DNA of 64,000 bases from Paraburkholderia edwinii (GTDB taxonomy: Bacteria; Pseudomonadota; Gammaproteobacteria; Burkholderiales; Burkholderiaceae), in contig NZ_CP080096.1 of NCBI RefSeq assembly GCF_019428685.1, positions 806,001-870,000 on the forward strand, written 5' to 3'. A program made the translations under genes and the position numbers. Shown here one piece after another: positions 35,470 to 44,594 of this stretch. The notes beneath the pieces are model-generated. The model ran no database searches. It was given only the letters and a program-made list of their open reading frames with translations, and was not told the origin of the DNA. Position 1 is the stretch's first letter, and each line of letters opens with the position of its first letter.

Positions 35470-37080
35470 CTATCGGACCGTCAACCCGCCCTTGGCGTCG
35501 GCGTCCTGACGCTTTGCTTCCGTGCGAGGCCGCAAGCCGTCGAACAACGCCATCAGATTTTCAGGCTCGATCGGCTTGACGAGGTGATGATCGAAGCCCG
35601 CGTCCTTCGACCGCATGACATCGTCTGCCTGGCCATAGCCGGTGACGGCGATCAGAACTGCCTGCGACATGACCGGCATGCCCTTTAACCGCCGCGCGAC
35701 TTCGTAGCCGTCCATGCCGGGTAAGCCGATATCCAGCAATACGATGTCGGGCTGCGCGATGCTGCATTCTTTCAGGGCGCGAGGACCGTCGGCCGCCGTG
35801 CGCACGTGGTGTCCGCTGATCTCAAGCAGGATCGACAGCGAACTCGCCGCATCGACGTTGTCGTCAACCACCAGAATGTGCAAGCGCTGCCGTTGAGCCT
35901 GCCCGATTTTCGCCGGCGGACGATCGATGTCCCGCGACGACGCGGGCACCATCGGTAGTACAACCGAGATGCGCGCGCCGCGCCCGAGGCCGTCGCTGTA
36001 CGCTGCGACGGTGCCGCCATGCATATCGATCAGCGATCGGACCACGGAAAGGCCGATTCCCAAGCCGCCCTGGGCGCGATCGAGTGCGCGCGTGGATTGC
36101 GAAAACAGTTCGAATACCTGCACGAGTTCTTCGGGGGAGATGCCCGTGCCGTTATCTTCGACCGAGATGACAACCTTGCCTTCGCCGGTTTTGACGCGGA
36201 TGGCGATGCGGCCGCCATCAGGCGTGTACTTCGCCGCGTTGTCCAGAAGATTGCCGAAGACCTGTGCCATGCGCGTCGGGTCTGCATCCAGATAGACGGG
36301 GCTATCAGGCAGGTCGACGACCAGTTCGTGGTGGCGCGAATCGATCGACAGTTTCGCCACGTCGATCGCGGCAGTGAGTACCGACCCGAGTTCGATCGTC
36401 CCGCGTTTCAGCGTGATCTTGCCGGTGGTAATACGCGACACGTCGAGCAGATCCTCGAGAAGATTCGCCAGTTGGCGGCTCTGACGTTCGATGATTTCGC
36501 GGGCCCACAGCACGCGAGCCGGCAGTGTCTCGTTCGATAGCCGGATGGTTTCCACTGCGTTACGGATCGGCGCGAGCGGATTACGCAACTCGTGCGCAAG
36601 CATGGCGAGAAACTCGTCTTTTTGCCGGGCCGCGCTAAGGAGCTGGGCATTGGCGGCGGCTCGTTCCGCGATCATGGCGCGTGTCTGATACTGCCGCCGT
36701 CTCGCCCGAAGTGCGCTGCGCGCCGCGCTGACCAGGGCTTCACCGCTCACGGGCCGTTCGATCAGCATGACGTTGCCCAGCACCTCGAGCCGGCGTCCTT
36801 CCATGGTCAGCACACCTTTTTTCCCATTCCCCACCAGCAGGACGAACGGAAAATCGGACCACGGCGGCTGCGCGTTCAGCCAGGCGTCCAGCGAGGTCAG
36901 GGCGCGCGCGTCCAGTGCTTCATCGGCGATCAGCGCGCATGCCGCACCTTCGTCCATCATGGCGACCAGCTGCCCCACGTCCGGACAGATGGTGCATTCC
37001 ATTCCCTGACGGGACAGCGCGCGCTGGACCACTTCGGCATCTCTTCCACGGGGTGCGACGATCAGAATCCGCTCTTCCAA
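35470..37080 (-). CDS. Hybrid sensor histidine kinase with N-terminal receiver-like and C-terminal receiver domains
   Basis: A 536-residue cytoplasmic kinase with no membrane segment. Residues 1-125 look like a receiver domain (ILIVAPRG..., acidic ADEAL near 52-55). The kinase core has the H box FLAMLAHELRNPLAPIRN (His 163), the N box FGNLLDNAAKYTP and the G boxes VEDNGTGI and GGLGIGLS. The C-terminal receiver has VVDDNVDAA and the phosphorylated Asp in LLDIGLPGMDG. The start is TTG 37080, supported by GGGAGG 7 bases upstream. It follows the KaiC-like gene by 11 bases, so the two form an operon. The signal is probably received through the N-terminal domain or KaiC. Confidence 0.92.
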   Translation of the reverse strand: MEERILIVAPRGRDAEVVQRALSRQGMECTICPDVGQLVAMMDEGAACALIADEALDARALTSLDAWLNAQPPWSDFPFVLLVGNGKKGVLTMEGRRLEVLGNVMLIERPVSGEALVSAARSALRARRRQYQTRAMIAERAAANAQLLSAARQKDEFLAMLAHELRNPLAPIRNAVETIRLSNETLPARVLWAREIIERQSRQLANLLEDLLDVSRITTGKITLKRGTIELGSVLTAAIDVAKLSIDSRHHELVVDLPDSPVYLDADPTRMAQVFGNLLDNAAKYTPDGGRIAIRVKTGEGKVVISVEDNGTGISPEELVQVFELFSQSTRALDRAQGGLGIGLSVVRSLIDMHGGTVAAYSDGLGRGARISVVLPMVPASSRDIDRPPAKIGQAQRQRLHILVVDDNVDAASSLSILLEISGHHVRTAADGPRALKECSIAQPDIVLLDIGLPGMDGYEVARRLKGMPVMSQAVLIAVTGYGQADDVMRSKDAGFDHHLVKPIEPENLMALFDGLRPRTEAKRQDADAKGGLTVR

Positions 37081-37091
37081 AATGCGCCTCC

Positions 37092-38606
37092 CTAGCCGTC
37101 GGTCCGTTCGCCAAGCAAGGCCTGGCCGCCGCGATACGACGGCAATCCGGCCAGCACGCCTTCGAAGTCCTTCAACGGAGGGCCGACACGCAAGCCGCCG
37201 GGGCCGACGCGAAACTCGCGGATTGTGCGCTCATGCTCGCTCGTGCGGCTCTTGAGCACGGAGAGCGCCGAGAGCACCTCGCCGGCGCTTTCAAAGAACC
37301 TGAATACGAGCATCGCATCGCTCAGATAGCTGAGGTCGATATCCGATGCCACGTTGCCGATCAGTCCATGCTGTCCGAGCACCATCAGCGTCGTAACGCC
37401 TTGCTGATTCAGGTAACTCAATAGCTCGTGCATCTGCAAAAGAAGGTAGCGATGTCCGGGCATCGCCTGCATATAGGCGTTCAGGCTGTCGATCACGACC
37501 ATCGATGCGTCGGCCTGTTCGATGGCCTCGCGCACGAGCGTGGTGAACTGCCCTGGCGACATTTCCGCGGGGTCGATCTGCTGAAGCAACAGGCGCCCGC
37601 TTTCGATGTGGGCGTCCAGCGCCATGTCCAATTGTCTCGACCTCGACAGCAGCGTGCCCATTGTCTCGTCGAACAGCATGTACTTGACGGTTTCGCCGCG
37701 CTCCAGGGCACTGAGCGCGCATCGCACGGCGGTAGTCGTCTTGCCGGCGCCGGAAGGCCCGACGAGCAGCGTGCTGGTTCCGGGAATCAGGCCTCCGCCG
37801 AGCAGCGCATCGAGTTCGGTTACGCCCGTCGATTGTGCCGTGGCGCCGAAGTGCCGGCGATGGTCGGCGGCAACGAGGCGCGGATACACCGTGATGCCGC
37901 CCGTATCGAGCTTGAAGTCATGGTTCCCGCCGGCGAACTTGGTGCCGCGCATCTTGACGACGCGCAGACGTCGCTGCTCCGTGCCGTATTCCTGCACGCG
38001 CTGGTCGAGTTCGATGACGCCGTGCGTGATGCTGTGCAGTTGCAGATCGCCGAGCTGGGAGGTCTTGTCGTCAAGCAACCAGACGGTGCATCCCTGCGTC
38101 GAGAAAAACTGCTTCAACGCCAGAACCTGCCGCCGGTACTTCAACGCATCCTGCGCGAGCAGGCGCAGCTCGGACAAGCTGTCGAACACGACGCGGCGCG
38201 GGTTGATATCAAGCACCTTACGCCGGACTTCGTCAACGGTTTCCCCCAGCTCCACTTCGGACGGATGCAGGATCGACTGTCCGGCGTCGGCTGACAGCCC
38301 GTCTTCGCTGACGAGCTCGTGAATGGACAAGCCCTCAAGCGACCAGTGATGGGATTCCGCCACCGTGCGTAGCTCCGCTGCCGTTTCAGACAACGTGATG
38401 TACAGGCCGGGCTCGCCGCGCCGCATGCCTTCGAGTAGAAAATGCAGGCCGAGCGTAGTTTTTCCCGCTCCGGGTACACCTTCGATCAGATAGACCCGGT
38501 TAGGAATCAGGCCACCGTTAAGGACATCGTCGAGTCCGGCCACGCCGGTCGATATCCGGGTTCGCGGTGCCACGCTATCGGGATCGGTGACATCGGTCGT
38601 TCGCAT
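37092..38606 (-). CDS. KaiC-like double-domain ATPase
   Basis: A 504-residue protein with two RecA/KaiC domains. Each has a Walker A motif (GVPGAGKTTLGLHF near residue 43 and GPSGAGKTTTAVRC near 285) and a Walker B strand (RRVVFDSLSELRLL, ASMVVIDSLNAYMQ). In cyanobacteria KaiC is the clock ATPase with KaiA and KaiB; proteobacterial relatives such as this one stand without them and are paired with kinases. Here the hybrid kinase follows by 11 bases. The ATG 38606 begins just before the first KaiC domain. The frame is open up to 38843, but the extra 79 residues have no domain character. Confidence 0.92.
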   Translation of the reverse strand: MRTTDVTDPDSVAPRTRISTGVAGLDDVLNGGLIPNRVYLIEGVPGAGKTTLGLHFLLEGMRRGEPGLYITLSETAAELRTVAESHHWSLEGLSIHELVSEDGLSADAGQSILHPSEVELGETVDEVRRKVLDINPRRVVFDSLSELRLLAQDALKYRRQVLALKQFFSTQGCTVWLLDDKTSQLGDLQLHSITHGVIELDQRVQEYGTEQRRLRVVKMRGTKFAGGNHDFKLDTGGITVYPRLVAADHRRHFGATAQSTGVTELDALLGGGLIPGTSTLLVGPSGAGKTTTAVRCALSALERGETVKYMLFDETMGTLLSRSRQLDMALDAHIESGRLLLQQIDPAEMSPGQFTTLVREAIEQADASMVVIDSLNAYMQAMPGHRYLLLQMHELLSYLNQQGVTTLMVLGQHGLIGNVASDIDLSYLSDAMLVFRFFESAGEVLSALSVLKSRTSEHERTIREFRVGPGGLRVGPPLKDFEGVLAGLPSYRGGQALLGERTDG

Positions 38607-38938
38607 GATTGAACTCACGTTAATAAATGCAAATTCCCACTCTGCAATGATTGTGCCAAGCGGTTGAGTGTGATCCGGACCGTTGGTTCCGGCCAAATTG
38701 CTGTAAGGGCGTAGACAGCATCGCAACGACGGCCGCGGAAATCGTTGCCGCGCATCGCGGCACGCACATGGGCGGGGATGCAAATCTGTCCGTTTCGGTC
38801 GGTTCGGAAATTTTTCGCCGTATGCGCATGTGCCCGCCGACAACGTCCGTGCATGAAGGGACAGCGGCGGTTTTGCGCCGCAAAAGCCTTTATCTTCCTG
38901 ATATATCAGCGCTGCCCCGCGATAAACGGAGTGACGAA
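38607..38938. other. Divergent spacer between kaiC-like and nitrile hydratase operons
   Basis: This 332-base region must hold promoters for both operons. An imperfect inverted repeat GGTTTTGC, GCC, GCAAAAGCC at about 38870-38889, some 50 bases before the CobW start, may be an operator. I see no cobalamin riboswitch features and no credible ORF. Confidence 0.4.
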
Positions 38939-39961
38939 ATGCGTATCAGGAAAATCCCTACAACGGTCATCACCGGCTTTCTGGGCTCGGGTAAGACAAC
39001 CCTTGTCAACCATATCCTCGACGCGACGCGGCCCATGCCGATCGGCATCGTGGTGAACGAATTCGGCGAAGTCGGCATCGACGGCCAATTGATCGTCGCC
39101 GACGAGAAAGCGGTGATCGAAATCAATAACGGGTGTGTCTGCTGCACCGTCCGCAGCGACCTCGTCGAAAGTGTGCAGGAACTGCTCGCGCGCTATGGCG
39201 ACGGTCTCGATCGGCTGATCGTGGAGACCTCGGGTCTCGCCGACCCCGCGCCGGTGCTGCAGACGTTCCTTGCCGATCCGGATGTGCGCGAGCGCGTCGA
39301 ACTGGAATCGGTCATTGCAGTAGTCGACGCCCGGCATGCGCGAGACCAGTTGGGCGACGACATTGCCCGCGAGCAGATCGTGTTCGCGGACCGCGTGGTG
39401 ATCAACAAGACCGATCTCGTCGCGCCGCCCAGCCTCACCGAACTCGAGTCGATCATTCGCGTGCTGAACCCGACCGCGGCACTCGACTTCGTGATGCGCT
39501 CCGCCGTTGACATCGACACGCTGCTCGGCCGGCGAAGTTTTTCGATCGACAACCTGCTCGCCGTCGAACCGGGCCTGCTTACCGAAGGCGAGCACGATCA
39601 CGAGCACGACACGAGCATCGAATCGTGCGCGCTTCACATTCCTGGCGAGCTCGATGGCATCCGCTTCAATCGCTGGGCGAATCAGCTCGTTCAGGAGCAC
39701 GGGGCGTCGCTGCTGCGAATGAAAGGCGTGTTGAACGTGAGCGGCGAATCGCGGCGCCTCCATTTCCACAGCGTGCACATGCTGATGGAAACGAGTTTCG
39801 GCAAACGCTGGACAGCCGGCGAGGCGCGCGAGAGCCGTTTCGTCGCAATCGGTCGCGCGCTCGATGCGGACGCGCTTCGCGCGGGTCTGCTCGAGTGTGT
39901 CGCGCGTCCCGCCGCGCTCGAACCGGCAGGCATTCCGTTACCCCTTGGGAGCACACCGTGA
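38939..39961 (+). CDS. CobW-family GTPase (metallochaperone of the nitrile hydratase operon)
   Basis: A 340-residue G3E GTPase: P-loop GFLGSGKTTLVNH, the metal-binding CxCC motif in NNGCVCCTVRSDL, ETSGLADPAPV and the guanine-specificity NKTD. A His-rich acidic loop (EHDHEHDTS, about residues 220-228) may bind cobalt. CobW/YjiA proteins help deliver metals. Its stop codon overlaps the GTG start of the nitrile hydratase beta gene, so the two are translated together. This fits a chaperone for the cobalt centre (inference). ATG 38939 follows GGAG. Confidence 0.9.
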   Translation: MRIRKIPTTVITGFLGSGKTTLVNHILDATRPMPIGIVVNEFGEVGIDGQLIVADEKAVIEINNGCVCCTVRSDLVESVQELLARYGDGLDRLIVETSGLADPAPVLQTFLADPDVRERVELESVIAVVDARHARDQLGDDIAREQIVFADRVVINKTDLVAPPSLTELESIIRVLNPTAALDFVMRSAVDIDTLLGRRSFSIDNLLAVEPGLLTEGEHDHEHDTSIESCALHIPGELDGIRFNRWANQLVQEHGASLLRMKGVLNVSGESRRLHFHSVHMLMETSFGKRWTAGEARESRFVAIGRALDADALRAGLLECVARPAALEPAGIPLPLGSTP

Positions 39962-40701
39962 AGCTACAGCACCATATTGGAGGCATCGAAAACCTTGGAC
40001 CGGTCAGTCTCGATACGCGAGTCTTCGCCGAGCCATGGGAGAAGCGCATCTTCGGCATTCACACGACGATGATGGCCGAGAGCGCGCATCTGGCCGACGC
40101 ATTGCATGCGTATCCGATCAGAGAATTGCCTACCGGCTTCAAAAGCAACTGGACGTGGGCATCGCTGCGCACCGGCGCGGAAGGCATGCAGCCATTCGAC
40201 TACTTCAAGTATCGCTATTACGAGAAGTGGCTTGGCGGGATCGCGCAGTTCTTCGTCGACGCGGGTTATATCAGCGCCGCGGAGCTCGATGAAAAAAGCG
40301 CGTTCTATCGCGCGAATCCGGACGCTGCGTTGCCGGATCGTCCGAATGCGGCGCTTGTCGCGCAGATCGACGCGTATCTGCAAAAGGGCGATTCCGGCTA
40401 TCACGAGCCTGAGCGAGCCCCGCGCTTCGCAACAGGCGACACGGTTCGCGTCGCCGATCCGGAGCCCGTCGATCACACGCGCCTTCCGGGCTATTTGCGT
40501 AACCGGACCGGCAAGGTCGAGGCCGTCTATCCGGGCCGCTTCTCGTATTTCGTGTCGACGGGCGTCGACGGCGTCGGCCAGCCGATGCCCGTCTATCGCG
40601 TCGCATTCGATGCCGCCGAAATCTGGGGCCCGGGCAAGAGCGAACCCAACACGACCCTCTACGCGGACCTTTTTGAAGCTTACGTGCAAGCCGCTATTTG
40701 A
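39958..40701 (+). CDS. nthB: Nitrile hydratase beta subunit
   Basis: A 247-residue subunit that starts with GTG 39958, overlapping the CobW stop, and reads MKLQHHIGGIENLGPV, the conserved start of beta subunits (MDGxHDxGGxxGxGPV). Further hallmarks are EPWEKRIFGI, YYEKWLGGI, YHEPERAPRFATGDTVRV (start of the C-terminal barrel), HTRLPGYLRNRTGKVEAVYP and the end VYRVAFDAAEIWG. With the alpha subunit it forms the enzyme that hydrates nitriles to amides. The beta-before-alpha order is that of cobalt-type enzymes. Confidence 0.95.
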   Translation: MKLQHHIGGIENLGPVSLDTRVFAEPWEKRIFGIHTTMMAESAHLADALHAYPIRELPTGFKSNWTWASLRTGAEGMQPFDYFKYRYYEKWLGGIAQFFVDAGYISAAELDEKSAFYRANPDAALPDRPNAALVAQIDAYLQKGDSGYHEPERAPRFATGDTVRVADPEPVDHTRLPGYLRNRTGKVEAVYPGRFSYFVSTGVDGVGQPMPVYRVAFDAAEIWGPGKSEPNTTLYADLFEAYVQAAI

Positions 40702-40716
40702 ACGGAGATCGACAAC

Positions 40717-41340
40717 ATGAGCGAAATCTTTGGCTTTCCGGAAGACCGCGAAGCAACCAGCGCGGCGAAGGTGCGCGCACTCGAGGCGCTACTGATCGAG
40801 AAAGGCCTGATCGGCAGCGATTCGGTCGATACCGTGCTGCGTCATTTCGAAACCGTCGCCGGTCCGTTCAACGGCGCGAAGATCGTGGCCCGTGCATGGG
40901 TCGATCCGGCGTACAGGAAGCGGCTCGTCGCGGACACGCCCGCGGCGATCGCGGAACTGGATCTGCCGGTCGGCATGACGGGCGCCGAAGGCGAGCACAT
41001 GGCCGCCGTCGCCAATGACGAGAACGTGCACAACCTGATCATCTGTACGCTTTGCTCGTGCTATCCATGGCCGGTGCTGGGCTTGCCGCCCTACTGGTAC
41101 AAAGACCCGGTGTTCCGTGCGCGCGGCGTGCGCGAACCGCGTGCGGTGCTGCGCGAGTTCGGTGTGACCGTGCCGGATACCAAGGAAGTGAAGGTGTGGG
41201 ACAGCAGCGCGCAGATCCGCTGGTTCGTGATCCCCGAGCGTCCGGCCAACACCGACGGCATGAGCGAGGAAGCGCTCGCCGCGCTGGTGACGCCCGAATC
41301 GATGATGGGCGTGGCGCTGGTCGCGGCGCCGCAGCCTTAG
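40717..41340 (+). CDS. nthA: Nitrile hydratase alpha subunit, cobalt type
   Basis: A 207-residue catalytic subunit. The metal site CTLCSC is at residues 110-115 (followed by YPWPVLGLPPYWYK). The Thr in the second position marks cobalt enzymes, where iron enzymes have Ser; the two Cys flanking Ser are oxidised in the mature enzyme. The C-terminal part (SSAQIRWFVIPERPANTDG) is also conserved. ATG 40717 follows CGGAG and lies 15 bases after the beta stop. The cobalt assignment agrees with the linked transporter and GTPase. Confidence 0.96.
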   Translation: MSEIFGFPEDREATSAAKVRALEALLIEKGLIGSDSVDTVLRHFETVAGPFNGAKIVARAWVDPAYRKRLVADTPAAIAELDLPVGMTGAEGEHMAAVANDENVHNLIICTLCSCYPWPVLGLPPYWYKDPVFRARGVREPRAVLREFGVTVPDTKEVKVWDSSAQIRWFVIPERPANTDGMSEEALAALVTPESMMGVALVAAPQP

Positions 41341-41349
41341 GAGCGTGCG

Positions 41350-41703
41350 ATGTTCATGCGATTCGAGGAGTACGCCACGGCATCGATGCTCGGCGAGCCG
41401 GACTCGCCGCCACGCCTCGACGGAAAACTGTTCTTTACCAATCGCTGGGAACGGGATGTGTTCGGGCTGGCCCTGTCGCTTGCGAAGGCCGGCTGCTTCG
41501 AGTGGGAAGACTTCAGGCAATGCCTGATCGCGTCGATCGCCCGATGGGAAACGATGGAGTGCGCGAATCAGCCGCGCTGGGACTACTACGAGCGGTTTCT
41601 CGAAGCCCTCGTGAGCGTGATCGAGTCGAGTGGTGTACTTTCACGGGCTGAACTCGAGCGTGTGCTGACCGCCCGCAAAACCGCGTCCGCCATCGCTTCG
41701 TGA
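41350..41703 (+). CDS. Nitrile hydratase accessory protein (activator/self-subunit swapping chaperone)
   Basis: A 117-residue protein similar to the N-terminal part of the beta subunit. It has PPRLDGKLFFTNRWERDVFGLALSLAKAG (shown here in part), FEWEDFRQCLI, ARWE and YYERFLEALVSV. Small proteins of this kind hold the alpha subunit during cobalt loading and are then exchanged for beta. It starts 10 bases after the alpha stop (GAG upstream) and is the fourth gene of the operon. Confidence 0.88.
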   Translation: MFMRFEEYATASMLGEPDSPPRLDGKLFFTNRWERDVFGLALSLAKAGCFEWEDFRQCLIASIARWETMECANQPRWDYYERFLEALVSVIESSGVLSRAELERVLTARKTASAIAS

Positions 41704-41750
41704 TTTCACGATGTCACACCGCACATTGCACACCGTATAGGACACCCTTT

Positions 41751-42800
41751 ATGTCTGTCATAACCGGAAGCTCGCGCCTGGCCCCATCGACTCGAGGCAA
41801 GGTCGTTGCGATGTATATCGCGCTCGGACTGATCAACGTGTTCGCGTGGGGGTGGGCGTATGCCGTCCTGCGCACCTCGCCGGCGCTGATCGGCGCGGCG
41901 TTTCTCGCGTACAGCTTTGGCTTGCGCCATGCGATGGATGCGGACCACATTGCCGCCATCGATAATGTCACGCGCAAACTGATGAACGACGGCAAGCGCC
42001 CGGTTTCAGTCGGTTTCTTCTTTGCGCTGGGGCATTCGCTGACGGTGGTGGTCGGCGCGGTCATCGTCGCGTTGGCCACGAAAGCGTTGGCGCATCACTT
42101 CGACGCATTCAGACAAACGGGCGCGATGATCGGCAGCGTCGTGTCCGCGTCGTTTCTGCTCGCAATCGGCGCGGTCAACCTCGTATTGCTGGCCGATCTC
42201 GCGCGTACCTTCCGGCGCATGAGAAGCGGACGGACACAGCCGATCGACGACCCGCGGCTGCTGCAATTCGACGGCAATCTGCTTGCGCGCGTGTTCAAGC
42301 CGCTGTTCCGCCTCGTTCGCTCGAGCTGGCTCATGCTTCCGCTTGGCATGCTGTTCGGCATCGGCTTCGAAACCGCCACGGAAGTCGCGTTGCTCGGCAC
42401 CTCGGCATCGCAGGCATCGGCGGGTTTGCCGATATGGACAATCCTGGTTTTCCCGTGCCTCTTCGCAGCAGGCATGCTGACCATCGACACGACCGACGGC
42501 ATTCTGATGCTCGGCGCTTATGGCTGGGCGTTCGTTAAGCCGCTGCGCAAGCTGTACTACAACCTGACGATCACGTTGATCTCAACCGTCGTCGCCCTGC
42601 TGATCGGCGGCATCGAGGCGCTTGGCATCGCGGGACAGGTGCTTAGTCTGTCGGGGCCTTTCTGGCAGTTCGTCGATACGCTCAACGACAATTTCGGCGC
42701 GCTTGGATATGCGATCGTCGGAATATTTATTGTCGGTTGGATCGTCTCCGCGTTGCTCTATAAAATCAAAGGCTACGACAGGGACGTCGCCGCCGTCTGA
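41751..42800 (+). CDS. NiCoT family nickel/cobalt transporter
   Basis: A 349-residue inner-membrane permease with about eight helices. All family signatures are present: RHAMDADHIAAIDN, FFALGHSLTVVVG, LFGIGFETATEV and AGMLTIDTTDG. Because it follows the nitrile hydratase genes by 48 bases, cobalt import for the alpha subunit is the likely role, as for NhlF. ATG 41751 is chosen since the upstream part of the frame from 41700 lacks coding character. Confidence 0.93.
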   Translation: MSVITGSSRLAPSTRGKVVAMYIALGLINVFAWGWAYAVLRTSPALIGAAFLAYSFGLRHAMDADHIAAIDNVTRKLMNDGKRPVSVGFFFALGHSLTVVVGAVIVALATKALAHHFDAFRQTGAMIGSVVSASFLLAIGAVNLVLLADLARTFRRMRSGRTQPIDDPRLLQFDGNLLARVFKPLFRLVRSSWLMLPLGMLFGIGFETATEVALLGTSASQASAGLPIWTILVFPCLFAAGMLTIDTTDGILMLGAYGWAFVKPLRKLYYNLTITLISTVVALLIGGIEALGIAGQVLSLSGPFWQFVDTLNDNFGALGYAIVGIFIVGWIVSALLYKIKGYDRDVAAV

Positions 42801-42909
42801 GCGGTCTGTCGCGCGTCATGGCGCACCGCTAAGCAGGCGATGCAATGCCGGCGCCACGAGACAGCCCACGCTGACGTTCCGCCGCCGCATGGTTCCGTGG
42901 GTGACTTCG

Positions 42910-43968
42910 ATGAAACGCATCAAAATCGGCTTAGTGGTGTTTCCCGGCTTTCAGCTGCTCGATATCGCCGGGCCGCGCGACGCGTTCGGCGAAGTCACGG
43001 TACTGAGCCGCGGCGAATGCGAGTACGAAATGCTCACGGTCGGCACGACGCGTGGCACCGTGCAATCGTCGAGCGGTCTGACGGTGACGCCCGATCGCAC
43101 GATCTTCGACGTATGCCCCGAGTTCGATACGATTATCGTGCCGGGCGGTCTCGGTATCTTCGATACGTACGACGACCCGGCGCTAAGCGAATGGCTACGC
43201 CAGCAGTACCGGCGCGTGCGGCGGCTTTGCGCGATCTGCAACGGCCTGTTTGCGCTCGGGCCCGCCGGGCTTCTGGACAACCGCGTCGTGACGACGCACT
43301 GGATGGACGTGCCGAGGCTGTCGGCCACCTTCCCGAAGGCGCGTATCGAGCCCGATCACATCTATGTGAACGACGGCAGCATCTACACCACAGCCGGCGT
43401 CACGGCCGGCATCGACCTGGCGCTTGCGCTGATCGAGGAAGATTTCGGCAAGGCGATGGCGCTTGATGTTGCGAAATACCTGATCGTGTATCTGCGGCGC
43501 GCCGGCGGTCAGTCACAGTTCAGCCCGCTGCTCGAGTCGCAGGCGGCGCCCGGATCGCAAACGCAAGCGCTGCAACACTACATTCTCGACAACCTGCAAG
43601 CCGAGCACACGGTTGCATCGCTTGCGCAACGCGTCCATATGAGCGCACGCAATCTTGCGCGGACCTTCATCAAGGAATGTGGCGTGACGCCGATCACGTT
43701 CCTCAGCAACGCGCGTATCGACGCCGCGCGACGCTATCTGGAATCGACCGATCTGTCGTTGCGCGAGATCGCCAGGCAGTGCGGGTTCGATGGCACCGAT
43801 GCATTGCGTCGCGTATTCGCACGCCGTTTGCAGATTAACCCGACTGAATATCGCGAGCGTTTTCGAACCCGAAACGCCGCGCCTGCGGGGCGTACGCCGC
43901 GCGATGATGAGGCGAAGAAGCCTGCGTCGAAGAAAACGCAAACGGCTGAGCGAGGCGTGTCGGCGTAA
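42910..43968 (+). CDS. GlxA-type transcriptional regulator (DJ-1/PfpI plus AraC helix-turn-helix)
   Basis: A 352-residue regulator. Residues 1-190 form a DJ-1/PfpI domain (KIGLVVFPGFQLLDIAGPRDAF, DTIIVPGG, LCAICNGLFALGPAGLLD with Cys at the nucleophile elbow). The C-terminal AraC domain has VASLAQRVHMSARNLARTF and LREIARQCGFDGTDALRRVFARR. The last 35 residues are Lys/Ala/Pro rich. ATG 42910 starts the first strand of the PfpI fold. It follows the cobalt transporter on the same strand (109 bases), and may control the nitrile hydratase operon. Confidence 0.92.
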   Translation: MKRIKIGLVVFPGFQLLDIAGPRDAFGEVTVLSRGECEYEMLTVGTTRGTVQSSSGLTVTPDRTIFDVCPEFDTIIVPGGLGIFDTYDDPALSEWLRQQYRRVRRLCAICNGLFALGPAGLLDNRVVTTHWMDVPRLSATFPKARIEPDHIYVNDGSIYTTAGVTAGIDLALALIEEDFGKAMALDVAKYLIVYLRRAGGQSQFSPLLESQAAPGSQTQALQHYILDNLQAEHTVASLAQRVHMSARNLARTFIKECGVTPITFLSNARIDAARRYLESTDLSLREIARQCGFDGTDALRRVFARRLQINPTEYRERFRTRNAAPAGRTPRDDEAKKPASKKTQTAERGVSA

Positions 43969-44102
43969 GGCCGGCAACTATCTTCACGCAAAGAGCCGCC
44001 GCATTCGGATAGGATCGCATCGCTTCGCGCGTCACGCGTACCGATCAGTAACACGGGGTGTAGCCTTTGGCGCGACCTCATTTCTCACAAAGAACACCAA
44101 CC

Positions 44103-44570
44103 ATGCAAGTGAATAGACTCGCAAGAGCAGGTGCGCACTTTCTTGTTTGGTCAGCGTTGGCAATTTCGCTGCCTGCTTTCGCAGCGGATCGTGTGATTGT
44201 GCTAAAAACGATCGCCGATGCAAACGCGGGAACGAAGACACCCGTCGATCTGGGCGAACACGGGCCATCGCAAGGCGATATTTTTGTTTTCGATCAGCCG
44301 TTACTGAATGAGCAGCACAAAGCGATCGGCAACAATGCCGGATTCTGCATCACGGTGCGGCCGGGTGCTTTCTCGCAATGCCAATGGACCTTGCAGCTGG
44401 GCGACGGAACGATCACGGTGGGTGGGCAGGAGGCCGCGTCGGGACCATCGACGCTTCCCGTAATAGGCACCACAGGCGCCTATCAGCAATACAACGGGGT
44501 GTTAGTCACCAAACCGCTGCCGGACGGCACGTTCAGCCAGGTTATTACGCTGCGCCGCATCGCCCGATAA
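44103..44570 (+). CDS. Secreted allene oxide cyclase-like barrel protein
   Basis: A 155-residue protein with a signal peptide (cleavage after ALPAFAAD, about residue 28). The mature part resembles the dirigent/allene oxide cyclase-like barrel: DLGEHGPSQGDIFVFDQPLLN, GFCITVRPGAFSQCQWTLQLGDGTITVGGQ (shown in part), GTTGAYQQYNGVL. Two Cys (FCIT, QCQW) could form a disulfide. Bacterial members have no known enzymatic role. ATG 44103 is preferred to upstream starts because it begins the signal peptide. Confidence 0.75.
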   Translation: MQVNRLARAGAHFLVWSALAISLPAFAADRVIVLKTIADANAGTKTPVDLGEHGPSQGDIFVFDQPLLNEQHKAIGNNAGFCITVRPGAFSQCQWTLQLGDGTITVGGQEAASGPSTLPVIGTTGAYQQYNGVLVTKPLPDGTFSQVITLRRIAR

Positions 44571-44594
44571 TTCTTGCGAGGCGGCGCTTTGATG

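Noticed and set aside
38607..38938. Cobalamin riboswitch before the CobW gene
   Set aside because: No B12-box or the multi-stem layout was found; CobW proteins also act outside cobalamin synthesis and the operon is clearly for nitrile hydratase.
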